A stretch of DNA of 64,000 nucleotides from Halomonas sp. H10-9-1. GTDB lineage: Bacteria; Pseudomonadota; Gammaproteobacteria; Pseudomonadales; Halomonadaceae. The notes beneath the pieces are model-generated. The model had not been told where the DNA came from, searched no databases, and worked only from the letters and a program-made list of their open reading frames with translations. Each line of letters opens with the position of its first letter. Position 1 is the stretch's first letter. Shown in pieces: positions 9,295-20,002 of the stretch. The stretch lies in assembly GCF_040147005.1 (NCBI RefSeq), contig NZ_JAMSHO010000001.1, forward strand, positions 3,596,001-3,660,000, given 5' to 3'. The position numbers were made by a program, and so were the translations under genes.

Positions 9295-9410
9295 GGCGAC
9301 TTCCTTCATATCTACTTTTCTGTGTTTGGGTCGTTTCGACTCGCCGACCATTTTAGGGGTTGACGCGCCCCGCGGCCACCGGATAGCAAGATTTCCGCCC
9401 TATACACGCA

Positions 9411-9438
9411 AAACGGGCAGCCCGAAGGCTGCCCGTTT
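9411..9438 (-). terminator. rpsO-pnp intercistronic terminator
   Basis: A 12-bp perfect stem (9411-9422 with 9427-9438) closes a UUCG tetraloop on the - strand and is flanked by TTT. It lies between rpsO and pnp, so it probably attenuates readthrough into pnp; the stem is symmetrical and could also work on the + strand. Confidence 0.8.
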
Positions 9439-9455
9439 TGACGTCTGCGTCAGAA

Positions 9456-9600
9456 AGAAAAGGAGGAATTCGCGTCACGAGCGACGAGAGGCTGGTCGCC
9501 GCCGGAGCGCAGGAACCGGAATGTAGCCTGCTACATGAGGATTCCGAGCACCGCCGGCGGCCAGGATATCGAGCGCAGTAGCGAATTACCCTTTTCTTTA
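9456..9600 (-). repeat. Long imperfect hairpin element between rpsO and pnp
   Basis: The outer arms AAAAGGAGGAATTCGC (9457-9472) and GCGAATTACCCTTTTC enclose further partly complementary segments and a central perfect inverted repeat, ATGTAGC / GCTACAT with a CT spacer (9521-9536), flanked by CGGA and TCCG. On the - strand the transcript begins folding at the rpsO stop and ends in a T-rich CCTCCTTTTCTTTC. It may be a mobile palindromic repeat or an mRNA-decay control element. Confidence 0.6.
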
Positions 9601-9867
9601 GCGACGCAGGCCGAGACGCTGAATCAGTGCCTGATAGCGCTCGAAGTCCTTGCGCTTCAGGTAGTCCAGCAGCTTGCGGCGCTGGTTGACCATGCGGATC
9701 AGACCACGACGGGAGTGGTGATCCTGCTTGTTGGTCTTGAAGTGGTCCTGCAGGCCATCGATGTTGGCGCTCAGCAGGGCAACCTGCACTTCGGGGGAAC
9801 CGGTATCGTTGTCGCCACGACCGAATTCGTTGACGATTGAGGCCTTCTGTTCGGCGGTAAGTGCCAT
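9598..9867 (-). CDS. rpsO: 30S ribosomal protein S15
   Basis: 89 aa, the standard length. It binds 16S rRNA early in assembly of the platform. The family core is clear: [32 protein letters not shown] and [17 protein letters not shown] ribosome binding site precedes the ATG. Gene order truB-rpsO-pnp is the conserved one. In E. coli S15 represses its own translation; no pseudoknot was worked out here. Confidence 0.98.
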   Translation of the reverse strand: MALTAEQKASIVNEFGRGDNDTGSPEVQVALLSANIDGLQDHFKTNKQDHHSRRGLIRMVNQRRKLLDYLKRKDFERYQALIQRLGLRR

Positions 9868-9943
9868 CTGTCTCTCCAGTAAGCAATATGCCTGAATGAT
9901 GAATGTAGGAGACCACGCATATTTGCAGTCTCGGCGTTGCTCC

Positions 9944-10861
9944 CTAGTCGGCCGCAGTACTCAGCAGCCGTTTCGGCGCCACCTCCTGTGGCGTCGTTAC
10001 CGCGCCGAGGCCCAGGAAGGCCCCGTCGCAGTAGAGTCTTGCCGTCTCGCCGGCGGCGATGCCGCTGGCATCCACCCGGGCCGACTGACCCTGGGTCAGC
10101 CGCCGGGCCGCCGCGGCCTCGACCTCGAGGCGGGGCAGATGCGCTGCCAGGATGTCCACCGGTAGCAGCGTCGCTTCCCGGGCGGCCTGGTCGGGCAGTG
10201 CCGCCAACGCCTCGAGGGTCAGCATGCCCTCGGCGCCGAAGGGGCCGGTGGCCAGGCGACGCAGCACACTGATATGCGCGCCAGTGCCCAGGGCGCGGCC
10301 GATATCCTCGGCCAGGGTGCGCACGTAGGTTCCCTTGCTGACCGCCACTTCCAGCTCGAAGGCACTGCCCTCGAAGGCAATGAGCCGCGCATCATACACC
10401 GTCACGCGCCGTGCTGCACGCTCGACCGACTTGCCCTCCCGCGCCAGTTCGTAGAGCTTGCGGCCCTGGTGCTTGAGCGCCGAATACATCGGCGGCACCT
10501 GCTCGATCTCGCCATGGAATCCCGCGAGAACCGCCTCCACATCGGCGACGGTCAACGCCGGCACTTCCCGCCGCTCGACCACCTCACCCTCGGCGTCGCC
10601 GGTATCGGTCACCACCCCCAGTTCCACCCGGGTGCGGTAGACCTTGTCGGACGCCAGCAGGTGGGCAGAAAACTTGGTCGCCTCGCCGAAGCACACCGGC
10701 AACAGCCCGGTGGCCATGGGGTCCAGGGTGCCGGTGTGGCCCGCCTTCTGGGCCTGGAACAGCCGCCGTGCCCGTTGCAGCGCATGATTGCTGGACATGC
10801 CCGCGGGCTTGTCCAGCAGCAACACCCCGTTGACCGGCAGGCCGCGACGTCGACGCGCCAT
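9944..10861 (-). CDS. truB: tRNA pseudouridine(55) synthase
   Basis: 305 aa. It makes pseudouridine 55 in the T-loop of tRNAs. The catalytic aspartate is Asp47 in [25 protein letters not shown] and the C-terminal PUA-like region are also visible. Its ATG overlaps the rbfA stop (TGATG), which indicates translational coupling. It is part of the infB-rbfA-truB-rpsO-pnp series. Confidence 0.97.
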   Translation of the reverse strand: MARRRRGLPVNGVLLLDKPAGMSSNHALQRARRLFQAQKAGHTGTLDPMATGLLPVCFGEATKFSAHLLASDKVYRTRVELGVVTDTGDAEGEVVERREVPALTVADVEAVLAGFHGEIEQVPPMYSALKHQGRKLYELAREGKSVERAARRVTVYDARLIAFEGSAFELEVAVSKGTYVRTLAEDIGRALGTGAHISVLRRLATGPFGAEGMLTLEALAALPDQAAREATLLPVDILAAHLPRLEVEAAAARRLTQGQSARVDASGIAAGETARLYCDGAFLGLGAVTTPQEVAPKRLLSTAAD

Positions 10862-11271
10862 CAGTCGCGCTCACCCTCGTCTTCGGCAGACGACGGCGCC
10901 TCGCCGTGACGGGCGCGGTCACGCTCCACCGCCTCGTCAATCAGCGAGGAGAGGCGCTGGCCGCGCACCACGCTCTCATCGTAGTGGAAGCGTAGCTCCG
11001 GCACGTGGCGCAGCTTGATGCGCCGGGCGATCTGCCCGCGCAGGAAGCCGGCGGCCTGCTTGAGAACCTTGAGGTTCTCCTTGATGCGCTCCGGGGTATC
11101 CTCGCCCAGCAGGGTCACATGAACATCGGCATAGCCGAGGTCACGGCTGACCTCGACGCCGCTGACGGTGACCATGCCCAGGCGCGGGTCCTTGACCTCG
11201 CGCTGGATGAGTACCGCCAGCTCCTTCTGGAGCTGGTCGGCCACCCGGTCGGTACGCTTGAACTCGCGCAT
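10861..11271 (-). CDS. rbfA: 30S ribosome-binding factor RbfA
   Basis: 136 aa from ATG 11271. It is a cold-adaptation and 30S maturation factor with a single KH-like fold; the family motifs REVKDPRLGMVTVSGVEVSRDL and LKVLKQAAGFLR are present. A longer reading frame reaches 11349, but its extra N-terminus is arginine/serine filler from the infB end, and family proteins begin at MREFKRTDRVA. The acidic C-terminal tail (SSAEDEGERD) is variable in the family. It lies 16 bp after infB. Confidence 0.96.
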   Translation of the reverse strand: MREFKRTDRVADQLQKELAVLIQREVKDPRLGMVTVSGVEVSRDLGYADVHVTLLGEDTPERIKENLKVLKQAAGFLRGQIARRIKLRHVPELRFHYDESVVRGQRLSSLIDEAVERDRARHGEAPSSAEDEGERD

Positions 11272-11287
11272 GCTTGGCTCCTGGCGC

Positions 11288-13810
11288 CTAGAGCGTCCGC
11301 TCGACCTTGACCTGATCGAAGACCTCGATCTTGTCGCCGACCTGGACATCGTTGTAGTTCTTCACGCCGATGCCGCACTCCATGCCGTTGCGCATTTCCT
11401 GGACATCGTCCTTGAAGCGGCGCAGCGACTCGAGCTCACCCTCGTAGATGACCACGTCGTCGCGCAGCACACGGATCTTCTTGTTGCGGTGCACGCTGCC
11501 CTCGATGACCATGCACCCGGCGATGGCACCGATCTTGGGCGCACGGAAGACGTCACGGACCTCGGCTACACCGACGATCTCTTCCTTCCACTCCGGCGCC
11601 AGCATGCCGGTCATCGCCTGCTTGACCTCATCGATCAGGTGGTAGATGACGCTGTAGTAGCGCAGGTCGAGGCCTTCGCGCTCGATGATCTCGCGGGCCG
11701 CAACATCGGCACGCACATTGAAGCCGATCACGATGGCCTCGGAGGCCAGCGCCAGGTTGGCATCGGTGCCGGTGATGCCGCCGACGCCAGAGGAGACCAC
11801 GGCCACTTCCACCTCGTCGGTGGAGAGCTCTTCGAGCGCCCCCTTGATCGCCTCCAGGGAGCCCTGGACGTCGGCCTTGAGCACGATGGTCAGCTTGGCG
11901 GCCACGTCCTGGCCCATCTGGCTGAACATGTTCTCCAGCTTGGCCTTCTGCTGGCGCGCCAGGCGCACCTCACGGTACTTGCCCTGACGGAAGTTGGCGA
12001 CCTCGCGGGCCTTCTTCTCATCGGCCACCACCATGAAGTCGTCACCCGCCTCGGGAGTGCCGTCGAGACCCTGGATCTCCACCGGCATCGCCGGCCCGAC
12101 CTCGTCGACCTGCTTGCCGAGCTCGTTGGTCAGGGCACGCACGCGGCCGTAGTGCAGGCCGGCCAGCACGATATCACCCTTCTTCAGGGTGCCGTTCTGG
12201 ACCAGCACCGTGGCCACCGGACCGCGACCCCTGTCCAGGCGCGACTCGACCACCACGCCCTTGCCGGGCGCCTCGGGCACGGCCTTGAGCTCGAGCACCT
12301 CGGAGACCAGCAGCACCGCCTCCAGCAGCTCGTCGATGCCCTCGCCGGTCTTGGCGGAGACGTGCACGAACTGGGTGTCGCCGCCCCACTCCTCGGAAAT
12401 GACACCGTGCTGGGAGAGCTCGTTCTTGACCCGATCCGGGTCGGCGGTCGGCTTGTCGATCTTGTTGACGGCGACCACCATGGGAACGCCGGCGGCCTTG
12501 GAGTGCTCCACGGCCTCGATGGTCTGGGGCATCACGCCGTCGTCGGCGGCCACCACCAGGATGACCACGTCGGTGGCCTTGGCACCGCGGGCACGCATGG
12601 CGGTGAAGGCCGCGTGTCCGGGCGTATCCAGGAAGGTCACACCGTGAGAGCCGTTCACCTTCTCGGCGGCGACGTGATAGGCGCCGATATGCTGGGTGAT
12701 GCCGCCGGCCTCGCCGGTGGCCACCTTGGCCTGGCGGATGTAGTCGAGCAGTGAGGTCTTGCCGTGGTCGACGTGACCCATGACGGTGACCACCGGGTCG
12801 CGAGTGAGCTCCTCACCCTCGTAGGAGATGCTCTCCAGCACTTCCTCTTCCAGCGCATCGTCCTTGACCAGCCTGGGCGTGTGGCCCATCTCCTCGACCA
12901 CGATGGCCGCGGTGTCCTGATCGATGATCTGGTTGATGGTCACCGCCGCACCCATGGTGAACATGGTCTTGATGACTTCGTTGGCCTTGATCGACATCTT
13001 GTCGGCCAGGTCGGCGACGCTGATCGACTCGGGGATCGAGACCTCGCGGATGATCGGCTGGGTCGGCTTCTGGAAGCCATGCTTGCCGCCGCCCTGGCTG
13101 CTGCCACCACGGCGACCGCCGCGGCGCTCGGCGCGCTTGACCTTCTTGCCACCGCCACGCCGCCGCTCCTCGCGATCGTCGTCGTCGCGCTCGTGGCGAC
13201 CCTTCTTGGCCGCGGCCTTCTTGGACGGCGCGGTACGGCGATCCGAACGCCCCTCCTTGGGGGGAGCCGGCGGCTCGTCGGAGGGTGCCGGGGCCTCGAG
13301 GTCGGGCACCGGAATGTCAGGCACCTCGGCGGCCTTCTGGGCCTCGAGCTTGGCGGCGGCCTCCTGGGCGGCCTGTTCCGCGGCCCGCGCCTTGGCCTCC
13401 TCGGCCTCCCGAGCCTCCTTGGCGGCCTGGGCCTGCTGGGAGTCGGCCATGTCGCCGACCAGCTGGCGCGGACCGGTGTCCTCCACCGGCTCCGGCTTGC
13501 TCTCCTCCTCGGCGCGCTTGACGTAGGTGCGCTTCTTGCGCACCTGCACCTCGATGGTCTTGCCACGCTCGCCGGTCTTGATGCGACTGCGCGTCTTGCG
13601 TGTCAGGGTGATGCGGTTCTTCGGCGCGGCCTTCTCGGTATCACCGCCATGGCTCTTGGTCAGGTAGTCGAGCAGCTGACGCTTGTCCTCCTCGGACACG
13701 GCATCGCCCTCGGACTTGTGCTTGAGCCCGGCTTCTTTCATCTGCTCCAGCAGGCGGGGAACGTCGCGCCCCACCTTCGCTGCAAAATCCTTAACGGTCA
13801 TGTCTGACAT
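11288..13810 (-). CDS. infB: Translation initiation factor IF-2
   Basis: 840 aa. It is a GTPase that brings fMet-tRNA to the 30S subunit. An N-terminal IF2-N domain is followed by a long charged linker rich in A, E, K and R (about 80-260). The G domain has [12 protein letters not shown] (about 344), DTPGH (about 394) and NKID (about 447), and domains II-IV follow. The start is ATG 13810 ([10 protein letters not shown]), with AGGAGG six bases upstream; the longer frame to 13879 has no such support. It is encoded beside the initiator tRNA, RimP and NusA, as in E. coli. Confidence 0.97.
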   Translation of the reverse strand: MSDMTVKDFAAKVGRDVPRLLEQMKEAGLKHKSEGDAVSEEDKRQLLDYLTKSHGGDTEKAAPKNRITLTRKTRSRIKTGERGKTIEVQVRKKRTYVKRAEEESKPEPVEDTGPRQLVGDMADSQQAQAAKEAREAEEAKARAAEQAAQEAAAKLEAQKAAEVPDIPVPDLEAPAPSDEPPAPPKEGRSDRRTAPSKKAAAKKGRHERDDDDREERRRGGGKKVKRAERRGGRRGGSSQGGGKHGFQKPTQPIIREVSIPESISVADLADKMSIKANEVIKTMFTMGAAVTINQIIDQDTAAIVVEEMGHTPRLVKDDALEEEVLESISYEGEELTRDPVVTVMGHVDHGKTSLLDYIRQAKVATGEAGGITQHIGAYHVAAEKVNGSHGVTFLDTPGHAAFTAMRARGAKATDVVILVVAADDGVMPQTIEAVEHSKAAGVPMVVAVNKIDKPTADPDRVKNELSQHGVISEEWGGDTQFVHVSAKTGEGIDELLEAVLLVSEVLELKAVPEAPGKGVVVESRLDRGRGPVATVLVQNGTLKKGDIVLAGLHYGRVRALTNELGKQVDEVGPAMPVEIQGLDGTPEAGDDFMVVADEKKAREVANFRQGKYREVRLARQQKAKLENMFSQMGQDVAAKLTIVLKADVQGSLEAIKGALEELSTDEVEVAVVSSGVGGITGTDANLALASEAIVIGFNVRADVAAREIIEREGLDLRYYSVIYHLIDEVKQAMTGMLAPEWKEEIVGVAEVRDVFRAPKIGAIAGCMVIEGSVHRNKKIRVLRDDVVIYEGELESLRRFKDDVQEMRNGMECGIGVKNYNDVQVGDKIEVFDQVKVERTL

Positions 13811-13927
13811 GTAGACCCTCCTGAGCCCGTGACCCCAATTCTGTTCGCTTCGAATACTGCCGGTCCGAGCGCGGGGCATCGGACCCTTGTCTGCACGCTA
13901 TTCGCCTTCGAGCGGTTCGTATGCGAG

Positions 13928-15418
13928 CTACTCGCTCTCAAACCAGGGCGCACGGGCAGTCATGATCAGTGACGCGGCACGCTCCTCGTCAATGCCCTCG
14001 ATATCCAGCAGATCATCGACGGACTGCTCGGCCAGATCCTCCATGCTGACGATCCCGCGGCTGGCCAGGATGAAGGCCAGGTGACGCTCCATGCCTTCCA
14101 TCTCCAGCAGGTCGTCGGCCGGCTGGGCACCGTCCAGCTCCTCCTCGGAGGCGATGGCGAGGTTGAGCAGCTCATCCTTGGCGCGAGCGCGCAGCTCCTC
14201 GATGATCTCCTCGTCGAACTCCTCGATCTCGAGCATCTCCTCGACCGGCACGTAGGCGATCTCCTCCAGGGTGGTGAAGCCCTCCTCCACCAGCAGGCGC
14301 GCCACGTCGTCGTCGATGTCGAGGTGCTGCACGAAGTGCTCCACCAGGCTGTCGATCTCCTGATCACGCTTGTCCTCCGCCTCGGCCTCGGTCATGACGT
14401 TGATCCGCCAGCCGGTCAGCTCGGAGGCCAGGCGCACGTTCTGGCCGCTGCGGCCGATGGCTTGTGCCAGGTTGTCCTCGGCGACAGCCACATCCATGGC
14501 GTGGGCATCTTCGTCGACCAGGATCGAGGCGACGTCCGCCGGCGCCATGGCGTTGATCACCAGCTGGGCCGGGTTGTCGTCCCACAGCACGATATCCACG
14601 CGCTCGTTCTGCAGCTCCGAGGAGACCGCCTGGACCCGCGAGCCACGCATGCCCACGCAGGCGCCCACCGGGTCGATGCGACGGTCGTTGGTCTTCACGG
14701 CGATCTTGGCACGCGAGCCCGGGTCCCGGGCGGCGCCCTTGATCTCGATGAGCTGCTCGGCGATCTCGGGAACCTCGATGCTGAACAGTTCGATGATCAA
14801 CTCGGGGCAGGTACGCGACAGGATCAGCTGCGCACCGCGGGCCTCGGCATCGACCTTGATCAGCAGGGCACGAACCCGCTCGTTCATGCGATAACGCTCG
14901 CCGGGAATCATCTCGCCGCGCGGCAGGAACGCCTCGGCGTTGTCGCCCAGGTCGATGACCAGGCCGTCGCGGGTGGTCTTCTTGACGATACCCGAGACCA
15001 GTTCGCCCTCGCGATCGGCGTAGAGGCGCACTACCTCGGCCCGCTCGGCCTCACGAACCTTCTGCACGATGACCTGCTTGGCGGTCTGGGCGGCGATGCG
15101 GCCGAAGTCGGCGTTCTCGATGCGCTCCTCGACCACGTCGCCCAGGCCCAGGGGCGGGTCGCGGCGCTCGGCGAAGGTGAGCTTGATCTGGTGGTCGGGG
15201 CCGTCGAAGTCATCATCCTCGACCACTTCCCAACGGCGGAAGGTCTCGTAGTCGCCGGTACTGCGATCGATATGCACCCGTACGCTGGCTTCCTCGTCCT
15301 CGAAGCGCTTGCGCGACGCGCTGGCCAGGGCCGCCTCGACGGCCTCGAAAATCACCTCGCGGGGAACTCCCTTCTCGTTGGAGATCGCATCGACGACCGC
15401 CAGAATCTCTTTACTCAT
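13928..15418 (-). CDS. nusA: Transcription termination/antitermination protein NusA
   Basis: 496 aa. It binds RNA polymerase and nascent RNA and modulates pausing, termination and antitermination. Visible parts are an N-terminal polymerase-binding domain ([18 protein letters not shown]), an S1 domain, two KH domains ([37 protein letters not shown]) and two acidic C-terminal repeats, as in gamma- and betaproteobacteria. It lies 81 bp after rimP and 117 bp before infB; neither gap shows another gene. Confidence 0.97.
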   Translation of the reverse strand: MSKEILAVVDAISNEKGVPREVIFEAVEAALASASRKRFEDEEASVRVHIDRSTGDYETFRRWEVVEDDDFDGPDHQIKLTFAERRDPPLGLGDVVEERIENADFGRIAAQTAKQVIVQKVREAERAEVVRLYADREGELVSGIVKKTTRDGLVIDLGDNAEAFLPRGEMIPGERYRMNERVRALLIKVDAEARGAQLILSRTCPELIIELFSIEVPEIAEQLIEIKGAARDPGSRAKIAVKTNDRRIDPVGACVGMRGSRVQAVSSELQNERVDIVLWDDNPAQLVINAMAPADVASILVDEDAHAMDVAVAEDNLAQAIGRSGQNVRLASELTGWRINVMTEAEAEDKRDQEIDSLVEHFVQHLDIDDDVARLLVEEGFTTLEEIAYVPVEEMLEIEEFDEEIIEELRARAKDELLNLAIASEEELDGAQPADDLLEMEGMERHLAFILASRGIVSMEDLAEQSVDDLLDIEGIDEERAASLIMTARAPWFESE

Positions 15419-15499
15419 GCCTTTGCCTCGCCAGAAAACCTGTTCTCGAGCTGTTGCTCAACACGCCTCCCGGGGGAGGCCGAATCCTTGAACCGCGGG

Positions 15500-15961
15500 C
15501 TAGTCCTCGAAACGGGGCACCACGCGGGCTTGATCGATGCCATCGACGGGGAAGCAGTACTCCTCTCCATCGACCTGCAGCAGCACCTCGTCGCCCTCCA
15601 CGCCGGCCAGCAGGCCCTGGAACTTGCGACGCCCCTCGAAGGACGCGCGCAGCTTCAGCGCCACCTCATGGCCGCGATAGCGGGAAAAATGATCGAGGGT
15701 AAACAGCGGGCGATCCATCCCCGGGGAGGAGACCTCGAGGCGATACTCGCCATGGATCGGATCCTCCACATCGAGCAGCGCGCTCACCTGGCGGCTGATA
15801 TCCGCGCAGTCGTCGACGCTGACGCCGTCGGCATGGTCGATATAGATCACCAGACGCGAGTGCTTGCCTTGGGAGAGATGATCGATGCCCCACAACTCGA
15901 AGCCCATGGCGGTGACCACGGGGTCGATCAATGCGTATAGCGCTGCATCCTTGGTAGCCAC
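15500..15961 (-). CDS. rimP: Ribosome maturation factor RimP
   Basis: 153 aa. It assists 30S subunit maturation. The conserved segments are GFELWGID, RLVIYIDHADGVSVDDCADISRQVSALLD, YRLEVSSPGMDRPLF and F-G-L. The start is taken as GTG 15961 (product MATKDAALYALI), because TAGGAG lies 8 nt upstream and the length then matches the family; a longer frame to 16099 would run into the upstream terminator. It is the first protein gene after the initiator tRNA. Confidence 0.93.
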   Translation of the reverse strand: MATKDAALYALIDPVVTAMGFELWGIDHLSQGKHSRLVIYIDHADGVSVDDCADISRQVSALLDVEDPIHGEYRLEVSSPGMDRPLFTLDHFSRYRGHEVALKLRASFEGRRKFQGLLAGVEGDEVLLQVDGEEYCFPVDGIDQARVVPRFED

Positions 15962-16084
15962 GGAATAGACTCCTACAGCCGTTGCATCAGGCACCTGGCC
16001 GGGAGTGAACTGGGAAGTCAGGTGGCTGATTGGCATTGCCCGGAACAGTGCCCTGGCGCCTGGCGCTCTGGGCAAACTGCTAAC

Positions 16085-16114
16085 AAAAAGCCCCTTCACA
16101 GGAAGGGGCTTTTA
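16085..16114 (-). terminator. Terminator/attenuator between the initiator tRNA and rimP
   Basis: AAAAGCCCCTTC and GGAAGGGGCTTTT form a strong stem followed by TTTTTG on the - strand, located after the tRNA gene and before rimP. It should limit readthrough of the tRNA transcript into the nusA-infB genes. Confidence 0.8.
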
Positions 16115-16202
16115 CATAAAACCTGTAGACCACTCCGGCTATCTGGCTGCCCCTTCATGCGAACATGACCATGTCACTATTCGCCAGGCACCTGCCGGAA
16201 GA

Positions 16203-16279
<77 letters not shown>

Positions 16280-16399
16280 TCAATCTAGGTCGGTGATGTT
16301 ACACGCAACTGACGAATCCGTCAAGGGGCGTACACCGCATTGCCAATCCTGCTTCTGAAGGATCGTCGACAACCTGCATAGGCGTCGCGATGAATCAGA

Positions 16400-16486
16400 T
16401 GGTGCCGAAGGCGGGACTTGAACCCGCACGACCGTAAGGTCACTACCCCCTCAAGATAGCGTGTCTACCAATTCCACCACTTCGGC
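16400..16486 (-). tRNA. leuU: tRNA-Leu (anticodon GAG)
   Basis: An 87-nt class II tRNA with encoded CCA, acceptor GCCGAAG / CTTCGGC, anticodon loop TTGAGGG (GAG) framed by CTATC/GGTAG, and a long variable arm (TGACCTTACGGTC). It lies between secG and the initiator tRNA, as in E. coli. Confidence 0.95.
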
Positions 16487-16516
16487 ATCAGGGGAGGCTG
16501 GAAACTGCGCAGCGAG

Positions 16517-16876
16517 CTACTCGTCGCTGCCCTCCAGCACTGGCGCAGCATTATCCATGCTCGACCCCTCGTCGTCAAGGGTCGGCACGCTGTTCTGCTG
16601 CTCGATCAGCCGCGCGTCGGGAATTCCGGCCTCGGGGGCAGCGCCGCTCTGGCTGGCAAACCAGGCCAGGGTCAGGGAGGTGGCGAAGAAGGCCGCCGCC
16701 AGCAAGGCGGTGAACTTCGCCAGGAAGCCGCCGCTGCCGCGGGAGCCGAACACGGTCTGGGAGGCACCGCCACCGAAGGCGGCACCGGCCTCGGCACCCT
16801 TACCCTGCTGCAGCAGGATCAGGGCGACCAGGGCGATGGCGATCGCCACGTGGATCATGAGAATGGCAACTTGCAT
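16517..16876 (-). CDS. secG: Protein translocase subunit SecG
   Basis: 119 aa. It is a small inner-membrane partner of SecYE. It has two transmembrane helices (about 4-22 and 53-72), with the signature LLQQGKGAEAGAAFGGGASQTVFGSRG between them. The C-terminal tail is acidic and longer than in E. coli. It ends just before tRNA-Leu and begins only 4 bp after tpiA, so tpiA-secG-leuU-metY are probably cotranscribed. Confidence 0.96.
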   Translation of the reverse strand: MQVAILMIHVAIAIALVALILLQQGKGAEAGAAFGGGASQTVFGSRGSGGFLAKFTALLAAAFFATSLTLAWFASQSGAAPEAGIPDARLIEQQNSVPTLDDEGSSMDNAAPVLEGSDE

Positions 16877-16880
16877 GGAA

Positions 16881-17630
16881 TCAACCTGCTGACTGACAGA
16901 TGGCTAGGAAATCGTCGACCTTGAGCGAGGCACCGCCCACCAGGCCGCCGTCGATATCGGGCTGGGCAAGCAGCTCCGCTGCATTGCCCGCGTTCATGCT
17001 GCCGCCGTAGAGCAGCCGCAGCCTGGCCGCCAGGTCGCGATCGAAGCCGGCCAGGTATTCGCGAATGCCGGCCATCACCTCCTGGGCCTGCCCCGGCGTC
17101 GCGGTACGGCCGGTACCGATGGCCCATACCGGCTCATAGGCGATGATCACGCGCTCGCGCTGTTCCGGCGCCAACCGCTCCATCACGAAGCCGACCTGAC
17201 GCAACACCACTTGCATGGTGTGGCCGGCATCGCGCTCCGCGAGGGTCTCGCCGACGCAGAGCAGCGGCGTGATGTCGACGCCGAGGGCGGCCAGCAGGCG
17301 GTCGTGCACCTGCTCGTCGCTCTCGCGGTAGAGCTGGCGCCGCTCGGAGTGGCCCACCAGCACATATCGGACGCCGAACTCGCACAGCATGCTCCCGCTC
17401 ACCTCGCCGGTATGGGCGCCCGAAGGGTGCGGGTTGAGCGTCTGGGCGCCGAGCTGCAGCGGGGTCCCGTCGAAGGCGCGCCGTGCCGCCTCCAGATAGG
17501 GGTAGGGCGGAAAGATCGCCGTATCCAGCGAGCTCGGCAACGCGGCACTGGAGAAGGCCCGCCCGAAGGCCTCGACCAGCTCGGTCGAGCCGTTCATCTT
17601 CCAGTTGCCGGCGATCAGCGGCGTGCGCAT
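16881..17630 (-). CDS. tpiA: Triosephosphate isomerase
   Basis: 249 aa. It interconverts dihydroxyacetone phosphate and glyceraldehyde 3-phosphate in glycolysis and gluconeogenesis. The catalytic residues are Lys11 (GNWKMNG), His94 (LVGHSERR) and Glu166 (AYEPVWAIGTG); the phosphate-binding GGSMNAGNAAELL loop is near the end. It lies between glmM and secG, the usual place in Pseudomonas and Halomonas. Confidence 0.98.
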   Translation of the reverse strand: MRTPLIAGNWKMNGSTELVEAFGRAFSSAALPSSLDTAIFPPYPYLEAARRAFDGTPLQLGAQTLNPHPSGAHTGEVSGSMLCEFGVRYVLVGHSERRQLYRESDEQVHDRLLAALGVDITPLLCVGETLAERDAGHTMQVVLRQVGFVMERLAPEQRERVIIAYEPVWAIGTGRTATPGQAQEVMAGIREYLAGFDRDLAARLRLLYGGSMNAGNAAELLAQPDIDGGLVGGASLKVDDFLAICQSAG

Positions 17631-17703
17631 CGACTGTCCTCTTTCAAGGTGGAGCGAAATGGTATAGGAGAGGCCCTGTCAAGACAACCGGCGCCGTGGG
17701 CGC

Positions 17704-19062
17704 TCAGGCGTCGAGCAGCGCCTCGACCCGCTCGGCGAGGCGCCGCGCCAGACCATCCACGTCGAGGTGCGGGCGCCCCTCGACCATCACCCGGATCAGC
17801 GGCTCGGTGCCGGAAGGCCGCAACAACACCCGCCCCTCATCGCCCAGCTCACCCTCGACCTCGCTCACCGCCTCCTGAAGGGCCGGCATGGCCATCACCG
17901 CCCGGGCATTACTGCCCGGCGTGAGGCGCACGTTGACCAGCGCCTGGGGCGCCTTCTCGAGACCGTCGAGCAGGCGGCTCAGCGGCTTATCCTCACGCAC
18001 CATGAACGCCAGCACCTGCAGCGCCGAGACGATGCCGTCACCGGTCGTCTGCACATGGCCGCAGACGATATGCCCGGAGGACTCGCCGCCCAGTTGCCAG
18101 CCATTGGCAGCGAGGCGTTCCATCACGTAGCGGTCGCCCACCTTGGCACGCTCGAAGGGCACGCCCATGGCCTCCAGCGCCGCGGCAAGGCCGAAGTTGG
18201 TCATCAGGGTGCCGACCACGCCGCCGCCCAGCTCGCCGCGGGCGTGGCGGTCGCGGGCGATCAGGTAGAGGATATCGTCGCCGTCGATCTCGCAGCCGTC
18301 GCTGTCCACCAACAGCACCCGGTCGCCGTCGCCGTCGAAGGCCACCCCCAGGTCAGCGCCCTGCTGGATCACCGCCGCGCGCAGCGCTGCCGGATGGGTG
18401 GAGCCCACCTCGCGGTTGATGTTCAGGCCGTCCGGGCTCGCGCCGATCAGGCTGACCTCGGCGCCGAGCTCGCGGAACACGCTGGGGGCGATATGGTAGG
18501 TGGCGCCGTGGGCGCAGTCGAGCACTACCCTGAGGCCGCCGAGGCTGACCCGATCGGGAATGGTCGACTTGCAGAACTCGATGTAGCGGCCGTCGGCGTC
18601 GTCGATGCGAGTGGCCTTGCCGAGACGGTCCGCAGGCACCGTGACCAGGGGCTCCTCAAGCATCGCCTCGATCTCCTCCTCGACGTCGTCACCCAGCTTG
18701 GCTCCTGCGGCGGAGAAAAACTTGATGCCGTTATCGGCGAAGGGGTTATGCGACGCCGAGATGACGATGCCGGCATCGGCGCGAAAGGTGCGCGTCAGGT
18801 AGGCGATACCCGGGGTCGGCATGGGGCCCAGCAGCGACACGTCGATGCCGGCGGCGGAGAGCCCAGCCTCCAGCGCCGACTCGAACATGTAGCCGGAGAT
18901 GCGGGTGTCCTTGCCGATCAGCACCCGGTGGCGACGCTTCGGGTTGCGCGCCGCCAACACCCGGCCGGTGGCCCAGCCCAGCTTGAGCATGAAGTCGGCG
19001 GTGATCGGCGGCTCACCCACCGTGCCGCGAATCCCATCGGTTCCGAAGTAGCGTCGCGCCAT
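17704..19062 (-). CDS. glmM: Phosphoglucosamine mutase
   Basis: 452 aa. It converts glucosamine-6-phosphate to glucosamine-1-phosphate for UDP-GlcNAc, hence peptidoglycan and LPS. The phosphoserine loop [12 protein letters not shown] (catalytic Ser about 104), the metal loop DGDGDR and the sugar loop GGESSGH are present. Of two in-frame ATGs, 19062 is preferred: GGAGGG is 6 nt upstream of it but touches the one at 19068, and it overlaps the folP stop as TGATG. It follows folP as in E. coli. Confidence 0.96.
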   Translation of the reverse strand: MARRYFGTDGIRGTVGEPPITADFMLKLGWATGRVLAARNPKRRHRVLIGKDTRISGYMFESALEAGLSAAGIDVSLLGPMPTPGIAYLTRTFRADAGIVISASHNPFADNGIKFFSAAGAKLGDDVEEEIEAMLEEPLVTVPADRLGKATRIDDADGRYIEFCKSTIPDRVSLGGLRVVLDCAHGATYHIAPSVFRELGAEVSLIGASPDGLNINREVGSTHPAALRAAVIQQGADLGVAFDGDGDRVLLVDSDGCEIDGDDILYLIARDRHARGELGGGVVGTLMTNFGLAAALEAMGVPFERAKVGDRYVMERLAANGWQLGGESSGHIVCGHVQTTGDGIVSALQVLAFMVREDKPLSRLLDGLEKAPQALVNVRLTPGSNARAVMAMPALQEAVSEVEGELGDEGRVLLRPSGTEPLIRVMVEGRPHLDVDGLARRLAERVEALLDA

Positions 19063-19913
19063 CAGCATCCCTCCTTGAGTACGGCCCAGGTCATGTTCAC
19101 CGCATCCACGCTGGGGGCCACGTCGTGGACGCGCAGGATGCGGGCGCCACGCTCCACCGCCAACGCCGTCAGTGCCAGGCCACCCGACAGGCGCTCCTCC
19201 ACCGGACGCTCCAGCACCTTGCCAATCATGCTCTTGCGCGACATGCCCACCAGCAGCGGCAGCTCGAGGTCGGCGAGATGCGCCATGCGGTTGAGCAGGC
19301 GCAGGTTATGCTCAACGGTCTTGCCGAAGCCGAAACCCGGATCGAGCAGCAGACGTTCACGGTGCAGGCCTGCGGCCTCACACTCGGCGACGCGGGCGGC
19401 AAGATAGCCGGCCACCGCCTCCTCGATGGGTACATCATAGCGGGGCGCCTGCTGCATGTCGCGGGGCTCGCCCTGGCGGTGCATCAGGCATACAGGCAGT
19501 CCGCTGCCGATGGCCGCGGCCAGCGCCCCCTCGCGCTCCAGGGAACGCACGTCGTTGATCATCCCCGCGCCCAGGGCAGCGCTCGCGCGCATCACCTCGG
19601 GGCAGCTGGTATCCACCGAGACCAGGGCGTCGAGTTCGCGAACCAGCGCCTCCACCACCGGCGCCACACGATCGAGCTCTTCCTGGGGCGAGACCGAGTC
19701 GGCCCCGGGGCGGGTCGACTCGCCGCCGACATCGATCAGCGCCGCACCTTCGGCCAGCATCCGCTCGGCGTGGCGCAGGGCGTCGTCCAGGGCCACATGG
19801 CGACCGCCATCGGAGAAGGAGTCGGGGGTGACGTTGAGGATCCCCATGACGCGGGGGTAGGAGAGGTCGAGCCGGTGTCGGCCGCAGATCAGGGAGGCGT
19901 GATTCGGATTCAT
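19062..19913 (-). CDS. folP: Dihydropteroate synthase
   Basis: 283 aa from ATG 19913. It joins p-aminobenzoate to the pterin pyrophosphate made by FolK and is the sulfonamide target. Motifs are [35 protein letters not shown] and [11 protein letters not shown]. The same frame is open to 20459, but that part lies over ftsH and looks like a shadow, so I start at [10 protein letters not shown]. It sits between ftsH and glmM, the conserved place. Confidence 0.95.
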   Translation of the reverse strand: MNPNHASLICGRHRLDLSYPRVMGILNVTPDSFSDGGRHVALDDALRHAERMLAEGAALIDVGGESTRPGADSVSPQEELDRVAPVVEALVRELDALVSVDTSCPEVMRASAALGAGMINDVRSLEREGALAAAIGSGLPVCLMHRQGEPRDMQQAPRYDVPIEEAVAGYLAARVAECEAAGLHRERLLLDPGFGFGKTVEHNLRLLNRMAHLADLELPLLVGMSRKSMIGKVLERPVEERLSGGLALTALAVERGARILRVHDVAPSVDAVNMTWAVLKEGC

Positions 19914-20002
19914 CTTCGCTCGGCAGGTATGGAGAAAGGGAGTAAACCAGAAAGACAAAGGCGCCCCCGCGGGGGCGCCTGACAGGGAGTCGTGCGGCGG
20001 CC

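Noticed and set aside
7342..9363. A 673-codon frame opposite pnp
   Set aside because: Antisense shadow with the same biased composition; no motifs.
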